This document shows, piece by piece, positions 52,063-60,905 of a stretch of DNA of 64,000 nucleotides; position 1 is the first letter of the stretch, and every line of letters begins with the position of its first letter. A model generated the notes under the pieces. That model searched no databases, was not told the DNA's origin, and saw only the letters and a list, made by a program, of their open reading frames with translations. A program made the position numbers and the translations under genes. The stretch spans positions 62,001 through 126,000 of the forward strand of contig NZ_JAINVV010000013.1 of assembly GCF_019880585.1 (NCBI RefSeq). Reading direction: 5' to 3'. This DNA is from Sphingomonas colocasiae (GTDB lineage Bacteria; Pseudomonadota; Alphaproteobacteria; Sphingomonadales; Sphingomonadaceae).

Positions 52063-53873
52063 CCGCGCGCATGGCGGCCGAACAGCCGACCGCGCCGATC
52101 GAGACCGCGATCGACGGAGACCGCATCTACTGGACCGAAGCGCAGCCGGCGCGTGGCGGATCGGCGACGGTGCGCTGCTGGCATGAGGGCCGCGTCGCTA
52201 CGCCGATCGCGGGCAGACATGACGTGCGATCACGCGTCCATGGCTATGGCGGCGGCGCGATCGCGGCCGCCAACGGCTTTCTGTATTTCACCGATCGGAT
52301 CGACGGACGGCTGCACCGCCAGGATGCGCAGGGCAAGCGCCAGGCCCTGACGCGGAGCGACCCCGCGCTGCCGCGCCACCATGCCGATATCGTACCGGAC
52401 GCTGCACGATCGCGGATCATCTGCGTCGAGGAATCGCATCGTCCCGACGGCCGTGTCCGCAACCATCTGATTGCCATTGCCGATGACGGATCGGGGCAGA
52501 TCACGCTGCTGGCCGACGCGTTCGATTTCGTCGCGGCACCGCGCATCGATCCCACCGGCACCCGCATCGCCTGGATCGGCTGGTTCCTGCCGCAGATGCC
52601 GTGGGACAGCACCGAATTATGGGTGGCGGACCTGACGGGCACCGGGATCGCCAATGCCCGCTGCGTGGCGCGCGGCGCGTCGATCGTCGATCCGCAATGG
52701 ACGCCCGATGGGCGGCTGCTCCATTTGTCCGACGCGCCGGGATATTGGACGCTCCATGTCTGGGACGGAACAGCCTGTCGGCTGGTCGCGCAGACCGAAG
52801 ACCTCAGCGCGCCGCAGCTCCGCCTCAATTTTCCGCGCTATGCGCAGCTCGACGACGGCATTGTCGTCGCCGCCGAAACCCGGTCCGCCCGCACCCGGCT
52901 GATCGCGATCGACCTCGCATCGGGCGCGGTCACGCCGATCCCCCTGCCCTTCACCGATATCCAGTCGGTCCGCCGGATCGACGGCACACGCATCTGCCTG
53001 GTCGGCTTGGCCGAAGACCAGCCGCCCGCCATCGCGCAGCTCGAGCCCGCGACCGGACGGCTGATCATCCTGCATCGCGGCGCCATGCCCGCGATCTGCG
53101 TTGTCCAGCCCGAGGATGTGTCGATTCCGGCCGATGACGGTGCCACGATCCAGGCCTTCCACTATCGATCGCGCACGGCCCCCTCCCCGCCGCCGATGAT
53201 CGTGATGGCGCATGGCGGACCGATCAATCAGGCGAGCGCGGCCCTGTCGCTGACGATCCAGTTCTGGCTGGAAAGCGGCTTTTCCTGCCTCGACGTCAAT
53301 TATCGCGGCAGCAGCGGGTTCGGCCGCGCCTATCGCGACACGCTGCGCGGCGGCTGGGGCGAGATCGACTGGCGCGATATGGTGCGCGCGGCGGATCATG
53401 CGGTCGCCATGGGCTGGGCCGATCCCGCCCGGCTGATCGTCCGTGGTGGCAGCGCGGGCGGCTTCACCACATTATGCGCATTGGCGCGATCGGACCGGTT
53501 CGCGGCGGGCGGCAGCCATTTCGGCATCTCCGATCCGGCGGCGCTGCTTCACGAGACGCACAAGTTCGAAAGCGGTTATCTCGAGACGCTGATCGGGCCA
53601 TGGCCCGATGCCGAGGCACTTTATCGCGCGCGTGCGCCGATCGAACACGCCGACGCGATCAGCGCGCCGCTGATCCTGTTCCAGGGCCTGGAGGACCGCA
53701 TCGTCCCGCCCGACCAGACCCGGCGGATGGCCGCCAGCCTGTCCGGACGCGGCATCGCCTGCGAAGCCCATTATTATCCCGGGCAAGGCCATGGCTTCGA
53801 CGATCTGGACGTGAAGATCGCCGCGCTGGAAGCCGAGCGCGCCTTTTATTGCAGGGTGTTCTCGATCGGCTGA
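52053..53873 (+). CDS. Prolyl oligopeptidase family (S9) peptidase
   Basis: A 606-residue protein: an N-terminal seven-bladed beta-propeller (about residues 10-350) and a C-terminal alpha/beta hydrolase. The triad is visible: G-G-S-A-G-G-F (Ser), L-E-D-R-I-V-P-P (Asp) and G-Q-G-H-G-F-D (His); the oxyanion H-G-G-P is also present. No signal peptide, so cytoplasmic action on peptides or acyl-amino acids is expected. The ATG at 52053 overlaps the DUF917 stop; an ATG at 52071 is possible. The 3' end overlaps the convergent luxR gene by 28 bases. Confidence 0.92.
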   Translation: MRVTARMAAEQPTAPIETAIDGDRIYWTEAQPARGGSATVRCWHEGRVATPIAGRHDVRSRVHGYGGGAIAAANGFLYFTDRIDGRLHRQDAQGKRQALTRSDPALPRHHADIVPDAARSRIICVEESHRPDGRVRNHLIAIADDGSGQITLLADAFDFVAAPRIDPTGTRIAWIGWFLPQMPWDSTELWVADLTGTGIANARCVARGASIVDPQWTPDGRLLHLSDAPGYWTLHVWDGTACRLVAQTEDLSAPQLRLNFPRYAQLDDGIVVAAETRSARTRLIAIDLASGAVTPIPLPFTDIQSVRRIDGTRICLVGLAEDQPPAIAQLEPATGRLIILHRGAMPAICVVQPEDVSIPADDGATIQAFHYRSRTAPSPPPMIVMAHGGPINQASAALSLTIQFWLESGFSCLDVNYRGSSGFGRAYRDTLRGGWGEIDWRDMVRAADHAVAMGWADPARLIVRGGSAGGFTTLCALARSDRFAAGGSHFGISDPAALLHETHKFESGYLETLIGPWPDAEALYRARAPIEHADAISAPLILFQGLEDRIVPPDQTRRMAASLSGRGIACEAHYYPGQGHGFDDLDVKIAALEAERAFYCRVFSIG

Positions 53874-56542
53874 AACAGCGCCTGCGCCTGCACGATCGCC
53901 TGTGTGCGGCTGTTGACGCCCAGCTTGCCATAGATGTTCTTGAGATGGAATTTGACCGTATTCTCGGTGAGGTCCAGCGAACGCGCGATCCGCTTGGCGG
54001 AAAGCCCGTTCCGGAGCTGCGAGAGCACATCGCCTTCGCGCGGCGTCAGCAGCGGCGCGGCCTCCGGCGCCTCGGCCGGGGTCAGCAGCGACAGCAGATG
54101 CGCCGCCATGCCGCTGTCGGCGGCGCGGCCGATATGCGCACCGAGCAGCGCGGCAAGCGCGTCGCCCTCCTCCAGAAAGGCGCGGACATGCCCGCTCTGG
54201 CCAGCCAGGCTCATCGCCTCGAACAGATGATGGTCCGCCGCTGCCGCATCGCCCATGCGTTCGCGCGCGATCGCGCCAAGCAGATGGAGGTGGATGCGCG
54301 GACGCGACAATTTCATGCGCGCGAAATCGCGCAGCGGTTGCTCGATCAATCCGGCCACCCGATCGGGCTCGCCGCGCGCCAGCGCAAGCCCGGCAAAGGC
54401 GACAAGCACGGCTTCGCGCTCTCGCCACAGCATCTCGCCGGCATCGTCCTTCAGATACGCGGCGGGCGAAAGGTCCGTGACCTCCGCGATCTCCGCCGCC
54501 TCCTCGGCCCGACCGGCGCGCGCGAGGCAGGCCATGCGCTGCGCCGTCAGAAAGGGATGGAGCCCGGTCAGGCCGCGCGCATCGCAGATCCGTTCCGCCG
54601 CCGCCAGCCGATCGAGCGCGGCATCGACACCGCCCTCAGCCATGGCGATCGCGGCGCCGACGCCATGGACGATGGCGTGGACGGCGTGCCAGCCCTCCAT
54701 CGCCGGCAGGCGGCGCAAGACGCCCTGAAGGCGCTTTTCGGCGAGCCCGAACCGCCCGGCATCGCAGGCGATCTCCGCCCGGCCGATCGCGACCAGCAAC
54801 GGCTTGTCGCCGTCATCGGGAAAATGGCGGCGCGCCAACGCCTGGGCGCGATCGAACGACACATCGGCGGCCGCGCTGTTGCCCATGGCGAACTGGGCGG
54901 CGGCGCGGTGAAGTTCGACGAAGAAACTGCCATGCGGCAGCGCCGCCCGCGCATAATGGACCTGCGCGTCGCTGGCATGGCGGTCGGCGCGCTCGGGATG
55001 GCCGCGCTGCTGGCAGGACAGGCTCATCAGCGTCTTCACATTGCCCAGCACCATATCGTCGGCGTCGCCCACCTCCTCCATCCGGCGCGCATAGATCGAC
55101 AGATATTCGTCGCCCGAAGGTTTGCACTGGTTGAACAACAGGGTGGATTCGACGAGCAGGAGATCGAACTGGACATCGGCGTCGGCGCATCCGGCAAGCC
55201 CGTCGTGCGCGGCACGGAACAGCCGTTCGGCCTCGCCCAGTTCGCCGCGCTTGATAAGGACGAGCGCGCGCAGCAGCTTCAGGCGCGGCGCGGTCTGGAG
55301 AAGCGCGTCGTCGAGCAATCCGTCGATCGCCTCCAGCCGCGCCTTGCCTTGCCGGATCCAGATCCGCGTCGCGCCGGCGGCGAAGATGTAGCGCGCGACG
55401 CGCTCCGCATCGCCGGCAAGGCGGGCGTGGCGCACCGAACGGATCAGATGGCCCGCACGGTCATGCCAGTCCGCCAGCCGCGCATGCGCCTGCCATTGTT
55501 CGGCGGGCGGGCGGGCGTCGAAACCGTCACGGAGAAGCTGGCGCAGGATCGGATGCAGTCGCCAGCCACCGGCCACGCCATCCCGGATCAGAAAAGCGTC
55601 GAAGCCGTCGAGCCGCATCAGCGCATGCCACAGCGCCGCCCCCGCCGGATGGACGAAAGCGGCGGCTTCTTCACCGATGATGTCGAGCGGTGAGAGCGCG
55701 ATCAGCAGATCCCGGATCGCGGGCGGCACCGCGTCGAGGATCTGTTCGGAGAGATAATCGCCCGCCATGCCGCGCACCGCATCGAAGCTGGCGATCAGCG
55801 CGTCGCGATCGGCGACTTGCCGCCATACGCCGTGCAGCAATTGCACGATCGCCGGCCAGCCCAGGCTGTGCGCCAGGATCGCGGTTGCATCCTGGCGGGA
55901 AAGCCCCGTGCCGAAGATCTCGACGATATCGTGCAGGCCGAATTGCAGCTCGGCCGCGCCGATCTCGCCGACCAGCCCCTGAACGCGGAGCGCGGCGATC
56001 GGGATATCGGGGCGCAGGCGGCCGCCAAGCGCGAGCAGCAGATTGTCGGGCGCCCAGCGCAGCAGCGGCGCGAGCACGTCGCGCAGTTCGGCCTCGCCCA
56101 GCCGATCGGCATCGTCGATGATCAGCACCACCGGTTCGCCGTGGCGCGCGATCGCATTGAGCAACTGCCGCAACCGCTGGCGGGCGCCCGCGCCATCGGC
56201 ATGATCAGCCTGGACGAAGCCTGGCCCCGCATCCAGCCCGGCGCGGGCGAAGGCGTGCGCGAGATAGGCGACCAGCCTGCCGGGCGAGAGATCCTCATCA
56301 TCCGCCGACAGCCAGGCCGCGCGCCGCCCCCTGGCCGAACACTGTTCGTGCCACTGGGTCAGCAGCACCGTCTTGCCATAGCCCGCCGCCCCGGTGACGA
56401 GGACAACGCGGCAATGCGCCATCGCGTCGAGCCTTTGCAGCAGGTCTCCGCGTTGAAGCGTGCCGGCGCGGACGAGCGGCGGCCGCAGCCGCGTCAGCAG
56501 CAGCGCGCCGCCGTCATCCTCCAGGCCCGCTTCAGCATGCAT
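53846..56542 (-). CDS. MalT-like LuxR-family ATP-dependent regulator
   Basis: An 898-residue LAL-type regulator. The N-terminal STAND ATPase has the Walker A G-A-A-G-Y-G-K-T near residue 52 and Walker B V-V-L-I-I-D-D-A-D near 140. A long helical repeat (TPR-like) middle part follows, and a C-terminal LuxR HTH (last 65 residues: L-T-P-R-E-G-D-V-L ... N-T-V-K-F-H-L-K-N-I-Y-G-K-L). Such proteins sense a small inducer. The gene overlaps the DUF917 copy 2 stop by 11 bases, so it is made with the catabolic enzymes it probably controls, and its end overlaps the peptidase end. Confidence 0.93.
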   Translation of the reverse strand: MHAEAGLEDDGGALLLTRLRPPLVRAGTLQRGDLLQRLDAMAHCRVVLVTGAAGYGKTVLLTQWHEQCSARGRRAAWLSADDEDLSPGRLVAYLAHAFARAGLDAGPGFVQADHADGAGARQRLRQLLNAIARHGEPVVLIIDDADRLGEAELRDVLAPLLRWAPDNLLLALGGRLRPDIPIAALRVQGLVGEIGAAELQFGLHDIVEIFGTGLSRQDATAILAHSLGWPAIVQLLHGVWRQVADRDALIASFDAVRGMAGDYLSEQILDAVPPAIRDLLIALSPLDIIGEEAAAFVHPAGAALWHALMRLDGFDAFLIRDGVAGGWRLHPILRQLLRDGFDARPPAEQWQAHARLADWHDRAGHLIRSVRHARLAGDAERVARYIFAAGATRIWIRQGKARLEAIDGLLDDALLQTAPRLKLLRALVLIKRGELGEAERLFRAAHDGLAGCADADVQFDLLLVESTLLFNQCKPSGDEYLSIYARRMEEVGDADDMVLGNVKTLMSLSCQQRGHPERADRHASDAQVHYARAALPHGSFFVELHRAAAQFAMGNSAAADVSFDRAQALARRHFPDDGDKPLLVAIGRAEIACDAGRFGLAEKRLQGVLRRLPAMEGWHAVHAIVHGVGAAIAMAEGGVDAALDRLAAAERICDARGLTGLHPFLTAQRMACLARAGRAEEAAEIAEVTDLSPAAYLKDDAGEMLWREREAVLVAFAGLALARGEPDRVAGLIEQPLRDFARMKLSRPRIHLHLLGAIARERMGDAAAADHHLFEAMSLAGQSGHVRAFLEEGDALAALLGAHIGRAADSGMAAHLLSLLTPAEAPEAAPLLTPREGDVLSQLRNGLSAKRIARSLDLTENTVKFHLKNIYGKLGVNSRTQAIVQAQALFQPIENTLQ

Positions 56543-57641
56543 CGGCCGCCTGATCCCCGAAGGCGCGATAATCCTCGGCGATCCCGAAGGCGCGCGGGCC
56601 GAACACCGCCAGCCCCTCCGGCCTGCGCATCAAGGGAGCCGCGGCATAGCCGATGACATGGACGCGCTGGCCGTAGCGAAGCTGCTCGGCGGTCAGCGGT
56701 TCGGCGCTCTCCTGATCGAGGACGACGATGATGTCGGGCACCGAGATCACGGTCTCGCCATTACGGCGCGCGACCACGAACTCGTTCTGGATGCCGATCG
56801 TCATGCGATCACCGGCGCCGCCCTCGCTGTCGATCACGGCGGTGCCCCAGTGCCAGCCGTCGCGCGTTTCATGCGTGATATCGACGATCTTGCCGCTGAA
56901 CAGCCGCGCCGCTGCCCGGTCCGCCGCGGGATCGTCGAGAAAGGCGATCAGCCTGTCCGTCGGGTCGCCGTCGCCCGATCGCGCGCCACGGATGGTGCGG
57001 CCGATGTCGCGCGTCGCGGTCAGCGTGCCCGGAATGGCGGAGGCGCGGATCTCGGCCCCGCTCATCGGATAGACCACGCTGTGGACAAGGCCGCCCAGCG
57101 ACGAGGCGAAGCCCCGCGCCACGCGTTCCGCCACGCGATCGTCGTCCAGCGTGATATCGGCTTCGTTGCCGCGATCGTCGCGCAGCGCCGCCGGCGTGCT
57201 CCGGTGCCCGGCCACGCTGAAGCTGGTCATTTCCAGATGAGGAAAGGCCCGGCCCATGCCGTCGGCATCGATCACCGGCAGGCCCAGCCGCGCGCCCAGC
57301 CCCAGTGGCACCATCGAATTGCAGCCGCCGATCTCGACGCAGAAGATCGCATCGATCGCCCGCCCGTAAAGCCGCTCGGCCTGCGCGATCAGCGCGACCA
57401 GCGCATTCTCGCTCACAAGCTGCTCGACCAGCACGGTCGGCGCACCGATGCCCGCGACGCCGACGACAAAGGCATCGTCCGCCAGCGCATCGAGCGCGAT
57501 GACGCGCGGATAGCGGCCCTGCTCGATCTGGTTGCGCACGAACAATTCGCCGACATAGGGATCGCCGCCGCCGCCCGCGCCCAGGAAGACCGCACCGCGC
57601 GCCATATCCTGCACATCCTGCGTGGTCCGTACCTCAAGCAT
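56532..57641 (-). CDS. DUF917 / S-Me-THD family protein, copy 2
   Basis: A 369-residue PF06032 protein with the same signatures as copy 1: L-G-A-G-G-G-G-D-P-Y-V-G, E-I-G-G-C-N-S (Cys where copy 1 has Ser) and P-V-I-D-A-D-G-M-G-R-A-F-P. The ATG at 57641 overlaps the HyuA copy 2 stop by 8 bases. In this module HyuA and DUF917 are directly adjacent, while in module 1 a receptor and a permease sit between them. Confidence 0.88.
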   Translation of the reverse strand: MLEVRTTQDVQDMARGAVFLGAGGGGDPYVGELFVRNQIEQGRYPRVIALDALADDAFVVGVAGIGAPTVLVEQLVSENALVALIAQAERLYGRAIDAIFCVEIGGCNSMVPLGLGARLGLPVIDADGMGRAFPHLEMTSFSVAGHRSTPAALRDDRGNEADITLDDDRVAERVARGFASSLGGLVHSVVYPMSGAEIRASAIPGTLTATRDIGRTIRGARSGDGDPTDRLIAFLDDPAADRAAARLFSGKIVDITHETRDGWHWGTAVIDSEGGAGDRMTIGIQNEFVVARRNGETVISVPDIIVVLDQESAEPLTAEQLRYGQRVHVIGYAAAPLMRRPEGLAVFGPRAFGIAEDYRAFGDQAADAC

Positions 57642-59220
57642 GTTCGACCTCCCTGAGTGCGCCGACGGCGCGCGCGCGGACGCGGACGAGCCGGCCCTGC
57701 ATATGGCCCAATGGCAATTCGACGAGTTCGACCAGTTCGATGCTGTCGTCCTCCGCCCCGGCGGATCGCGCCGCATCGCCGGCGATGCGCGTCGCATCGG
57801 CCAGCGCGTCCTCGCGCGCCATCACATCGAGATCGTAGATCCGGTCCGATCGTCCGCTGACCGTGGCGATCGCCGCGCCGATCGCGTTGGCGACCTCGGC
57901 GAAGGCCGGGCGGAGCGTGCCCGCGCTCCCCGCGAAATCGCGGGGGAACAGGATCGCCCCGCCGCCGACCAGGATCGTCGGGATCGGATTGCCGTTGACG
58001 CGCACCAGATCGATCGCCGCCTCCGCCCGCGCATGGATCGCCTCGATCGCCGCCCGCACATCATCATCGGCGAGATCAGCGACCAGGGCGGCATCGCCGA
58101 TCGACGCCAGCCCCGCGCGCACGGCCAGGTCGGTCGTGGTCAGGGTCTCGCCGCCGAACACCAGCGCGTCGCTCGCCAGGCGGTGGCCCACCGATTGCGG
58201 GCCGATCTCCACCGCGTCGCCGTCGATCGCGACGATGCTGCCGCCGCCCAGCGGGATCGAGAGGATATCGGGCATGCGCATGTTCGTCCGCACGCCGCCG
58301 ATCGCATTGGGCAGCGCCGTCTCGCGCGGGAAGCCGCGCAGCACATAGCCGATATCGGTGGTGGTGCCGCCGACATCGACGACGACGGCATCGTCGACCC
58401 CCGCCAGGAACGCCGCGCCCCGGATGCTGTTGGTGGGCCCGGCCGAACAGGTGAACACCGGATAGTTGGCGGCCGTCTCGGTGGTGATCAGCGTGCCGTC
58501 ATTCTGGGTCAGATAGATGGGCACCGTGATACCGAGCCGCGCGAACGCATCAACCAGCGCATCGATCACGCGCCGCGACAACAGCGCCATCGACGCGTTC
58601 ATGATCGCGGCATTCTCGCGATCGATCAAACCCATGCCGCCGACGCGCGCGGAACAGGTGACGTGCAGCCCCGGCGCCCCGCGCCGGAGCACCGCCGCGA
58701 CCTCGTCCTCCAGATCGGGGCGCAGCGGCGAGAAGGTGGCGGTGAGCGCCGCCGCCGGGATCTCGCGTTCGCGGATCGCCGCCGCGATCGCGAGCACGGC
58801 CTGCTCGTCGACCTGGCCATGGGCATTGCCGGCATAGTCCGCGCCGCCCTCCAGCCAGAAGACATGCCGGCCGATCCGGCCAAGCAGATCCTCGGGGAAG
58901 CCGACCAGCGGCGGCACCCCGTCTCCGCAGGGCGCGCCGATGCGGATGGCGGCGACCGGGTTCAGGTCCTTGCGCTCGACAAAGGCGTTCACGAACTGGG
59001 TGGTTCCGATCATGACCCGGCCGATCTCGTCCGCGCCGCGCTTCGCGCTTTCCAGCAGGCGCGTCACCGACTGGATGACGCCCGATCCGATATCGCGCGT
59101 GGTGAAGCTCTTGTTCGACGCGACGACCTCTCGCCCGCGCATCAGCACGGCATCGGTGTTGGTTCCGCCGACATCGATCCCCAGCCGCAGCGTTCCCCGC
59201 GCCGGTCCGGTCATGATCAT
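57634..59220 (-). CDS. Hydantoinase/oxoprolinase A-type protein (HyuA family), copy 2
   Basis: A 528-residue ASKHA-fold protein. Motifs parallel copy 1: L-G-I-D-V-G-G-T-N-T-D-A, V-D-V-G-G-T-T-T-D-I-G, T-Q-N-D-G-T-L, R-M-P-D-I-L and L-V-G-G-G-A. The ribosome binding site is GGGAGGGAAG; ATG at 59220 or 59214 both fit. No HyuB gene is adjacent. It is placed after an SDR and before DUF917, LuxR. Together with the racemase at 60059 this is a plausible hydantoin-type ring-opening set. Confidence 0.9.
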   Translation of the reverse strand: MIMTGPARGTLRLGIDVGGTNTDAVLMRGREVVASNKSFTTRDIGSGVIQSVTRLLESAKRGADEIGRVMIGTTQFVNAFVERKDLNPVAAIRIGAPCGDGVPPLVGFPEDLLGRIGRHVFWLEGGADYAGNAHGQVDEQAVLAIAAAIREREIPAAALTATFSPLRPDLEDEVAAVLRRGAPGLHVTCSARVGGMGLIDRENAAIMNASMALLSRRVIDALVDAFARLGITVPIYLTQNDGTLITTETAANYPVFTCSAGPTNSIRGAAFLAGVDDAVVVDVGGTTTDIGYVLRGFPRETALPNAIGGVRTNMRMPDILSIPLGGGSIVAIDGDAVEIGPQSVGHRLASDALVFGGETLTTTDLAVRAGLASIGDAALVADLADDDVRAAIEAIHARAEAAIDLVRVNGNPIPTILVGGGAILFPRDFAGSAGTLRPAFAEVANAIGAAIATVSGRSDRIYDLDVMAREDALADATRIAGDAARSAGAEDDSIELVELVELPLGHMQGRLVRVRARAVGALREVEHA

Positions 59221-59259
59221 CTTCCCTCCCTTTCTTGTCCGTATTCAGCTCATCTCAGG

Positions 59260-59976
59260 CTAGCGCAGCGCGAAACCTCCATCCGAGAACAGCGTCGATC
59301 CGGTCATGAAGCCATTGCCGAGCAGGAACATCACGGTATCCGCGACCTCATCGACGCTGCCGACGCGGCCGAGCAGCGACAGATCGGCATAGGATGCGAA
59401 GGCGGCCTCGCGCAGCGGCGCGGGACGGCCGCGCCAGAGATCGCTGTCGATCGTGCCGGGCGAAACGACGTTCACGCGCACCGGCGCGAGTTCGACCGCG
59501 AGCGCGCGGCCGAGCGTCTCGATCGCGCCATTGCACGCGGCATAGGCGGCGGCCGCAGCCGGCGGGCGGGCGCTCGCGGCGCCCGACATCAGCACCACCG
59601 ACGCATCGGCCGAGAATTTGGGCAAGGCCGCGCGGACCGCGCGATACTGGCCCCAGAATTTCGCCTCGAACGGGCTCCGCGCGGTCTCGTCATCGGCATC
59701 GCGGAACGAGGCCACGCGGTAGCTCGCGCCCGGCGTGAAAAGATGGTCGACCCGCTCCACGCCATCGAAGAAACGCGCGATCGATGCGGGATCGGCGGTA
59801 TCGATCGGGGCGGCATCGGCGGCGGGGCCGAGCCGGGCGCACGCCGCATCAAGCCTGTCCTGCGATCGCCCGCCGATCAGCACGGTGGCGCCCGCCGCGA
59901 CCGCACGCTCGGCGACGCGGAACCCGATGCCCGAACCGCCGCCGATCACGACCAGATGTCTGCCTGAGAATGTCAT
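59260..59976 (-). CDS. SDR-family oxidoreductase with YxxxN in place of YxxxK
   Basis: A 238-residue short-chain dehydrogenase fold. The cofactor loop is G-G-G-S-G-I-G (residues 12-18), with an R-S after strand 2 suggesting NADP. Ser131 of M-S-G-A-A-S and Tyr145 are in place, but the catalytic Lys four residues after Tyr is Asn149 (Y-A-A-C-N). The C-terminal G-S-T-L-F-S-D-G-G motif is normal. Without the Lys, standard SDR catalysis should be weak unless another residue substitutes. It leads the operon SDR-HyuA-DUF917-LuxR (39-base gap to HyuA). Confidence 0.85.
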   Translation of the reverse strand: MTFSGRHLVVIGGGSGIGFRVAERAVAAGATVLIGGRSQDRLDAACARLGPAADAAPIDTADPASIARFFDGVERVDHLFTPGASYRVASFRDADDETARSPFEAKFWGQYRAVRAALPKFSADASVVLMSGAASARPPAAAAAYAACNGAIETLGRALAVELAPVRVNVVSPGTIDSDLWRGRPAPLREAAFASYADLSLLGRVGSVDEVADTVMFLLGNGFMTGSTLFSDGGFALR

Positions 59977-60010
59977 ACCCGAAGCCTATGCGGCGCGGCC
60001 TTCATGACCT

Positions 60011-60051
60011 AACGCCAATATTTCATTTTTTTGATGACTTTCATTCATCAA
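60011..60051. promoter_or_regulatory. LysR-type box and upstream element before the SDR-HyuA operon
   Basis: TTGATGA-N7-TCATCAA at 60031-60051 is a perfect 7-base dyad that fits T-N11-A. It is preceded by an A/T-rich element (60011-60037) that is repeated at 60855-60881 with 26 of 27 bases equal. The site is 55-75 bases upstream of the SDR start. Confidence 0.7.
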
Positions 60052-60058
60052 TATTGCG

Positions 60059-60781
60059 TCAGTACCCCACGACGCGCTTTTCGCGCGGGCTGCGATAGCT
60101 GTGGCGACTATGGGTGAGGCGCGCCTTGACCAGCGCCTCCGCCACGCACGCGGCGGCGGGGATCGGATCGATCACCGGCACGATCAGGCCACGCTCGGCC
60201 AGCGCCGCGGCGATGGCATCGGCGCAGCCGAAAAAGCCCGTGCAGCCCAACACGATCACCCCGGCATGATTGTCCTCCACGCAGCGCACGGCATTCTCGG
60301 TGAGCCGTTCGATCACCTCGGCCCGCCGCTCGGTCAGTTCGAGCACCGGCATGTCGACGACGCGGATCGCGGCGAGCTTGTCGGCGACGCCATAGACCCT
60401 GGCGAGATTGCCCAGCATCGGCCGCACGGCTTCCAGGATGGTAACGATCGCGAAGCGGTGCGCCAGCATCGCGGCCAGATGCATCGATGCCTCGCCCGGC
60501 CCCACCACCGGGATCGAGACGCGCTCGCGCGCCGCCTGCAATCCGGGATCGCCCATGCAATCGATCACGATGGCGTCGACGCCATCGGCCTCCGCCTCGA
60601 CCGCGCGGCGCACCACATCGGGCGCGGCGATCACATGGTCATATTCACCCTCGATCGACGAAGGCCCGCGCTCGAGCGCGACATGGCTGAAGGTCAGGCC
60701 CGGACCGCCCAATCCGGCGATATCGTCGAGCGAGCGCAGCCCCTCGACGACCGAAGGGGTGATGATGCGGATATGGGTCAT
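60059..60781 (-). CDS. Asp/Glu/hydantoin racemase family protein
   Basis: A 240-residue racemase with both catalytic cysteines: V-I-D-C75-M-G-D-P-G and V-L-G-C180-T-G. It follows the hydantoin racemase (HyuE) and allantoin racemase pattern, in which the loops read C-x-x-D-P-G. ATG at 60781 has GGAGAGACC upstream; frames beyond it are not family-like. Next to HyuA and DUF917 genes, interconversion of D- and L-hydantoin-type substrates is the natural role. It diverges from the LysR gene and has the LysR box in front. Confidence 0.9.
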   Translation of the reverse strand: MTHIRIITPSVVEGLRSLDDIAGLGGPGLTFSHVALERGPSSIEGEYDHVIAAPDVVRRAVEAEADGVDAIVIDCMGDPGLQAARERVSIPVVGPGEASMHLAAMLAHRFAIVTILEAVRPMLGNLARVYGVADKLAAIRVVDMPVLELTERRAEVIERLTENAVRCVEDNHAGVIVLGCTGFFGCADAIAAALAERGLIVPVIDPIPAAACVAEALVKARLTHSRHSYRSPREKRVVGY

Positions 60782-60854
60782 GGTCTCTCCTCGCCTGCCG
60801 GGAACACGGCCTTGCCGATCGCCGGAAGCTAGAACCGCGCCCGTCAGTTGACCA

Positions 60855-60895
60855 AACGCCAATATTTCATTTTATTGATGATCCTTATTCACGAG
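60855..60895. promoter_or_regulatory. LysR-type box between racemase and LysR genes
   Basis: The same 27-base A/T-rich element as at 60011 (one difference), then TTGATGA-N7-TCACGAG at 60875-60895, an imperfect version of the TTGATGA-N7-TCATCAA dyad keeping T-N11-A. It ends ten bases before the LysR start codon, so autoregulation is likely. Confidence 0.68.
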
Positions 60896-60905
60896 TGATG
60901 CACAT

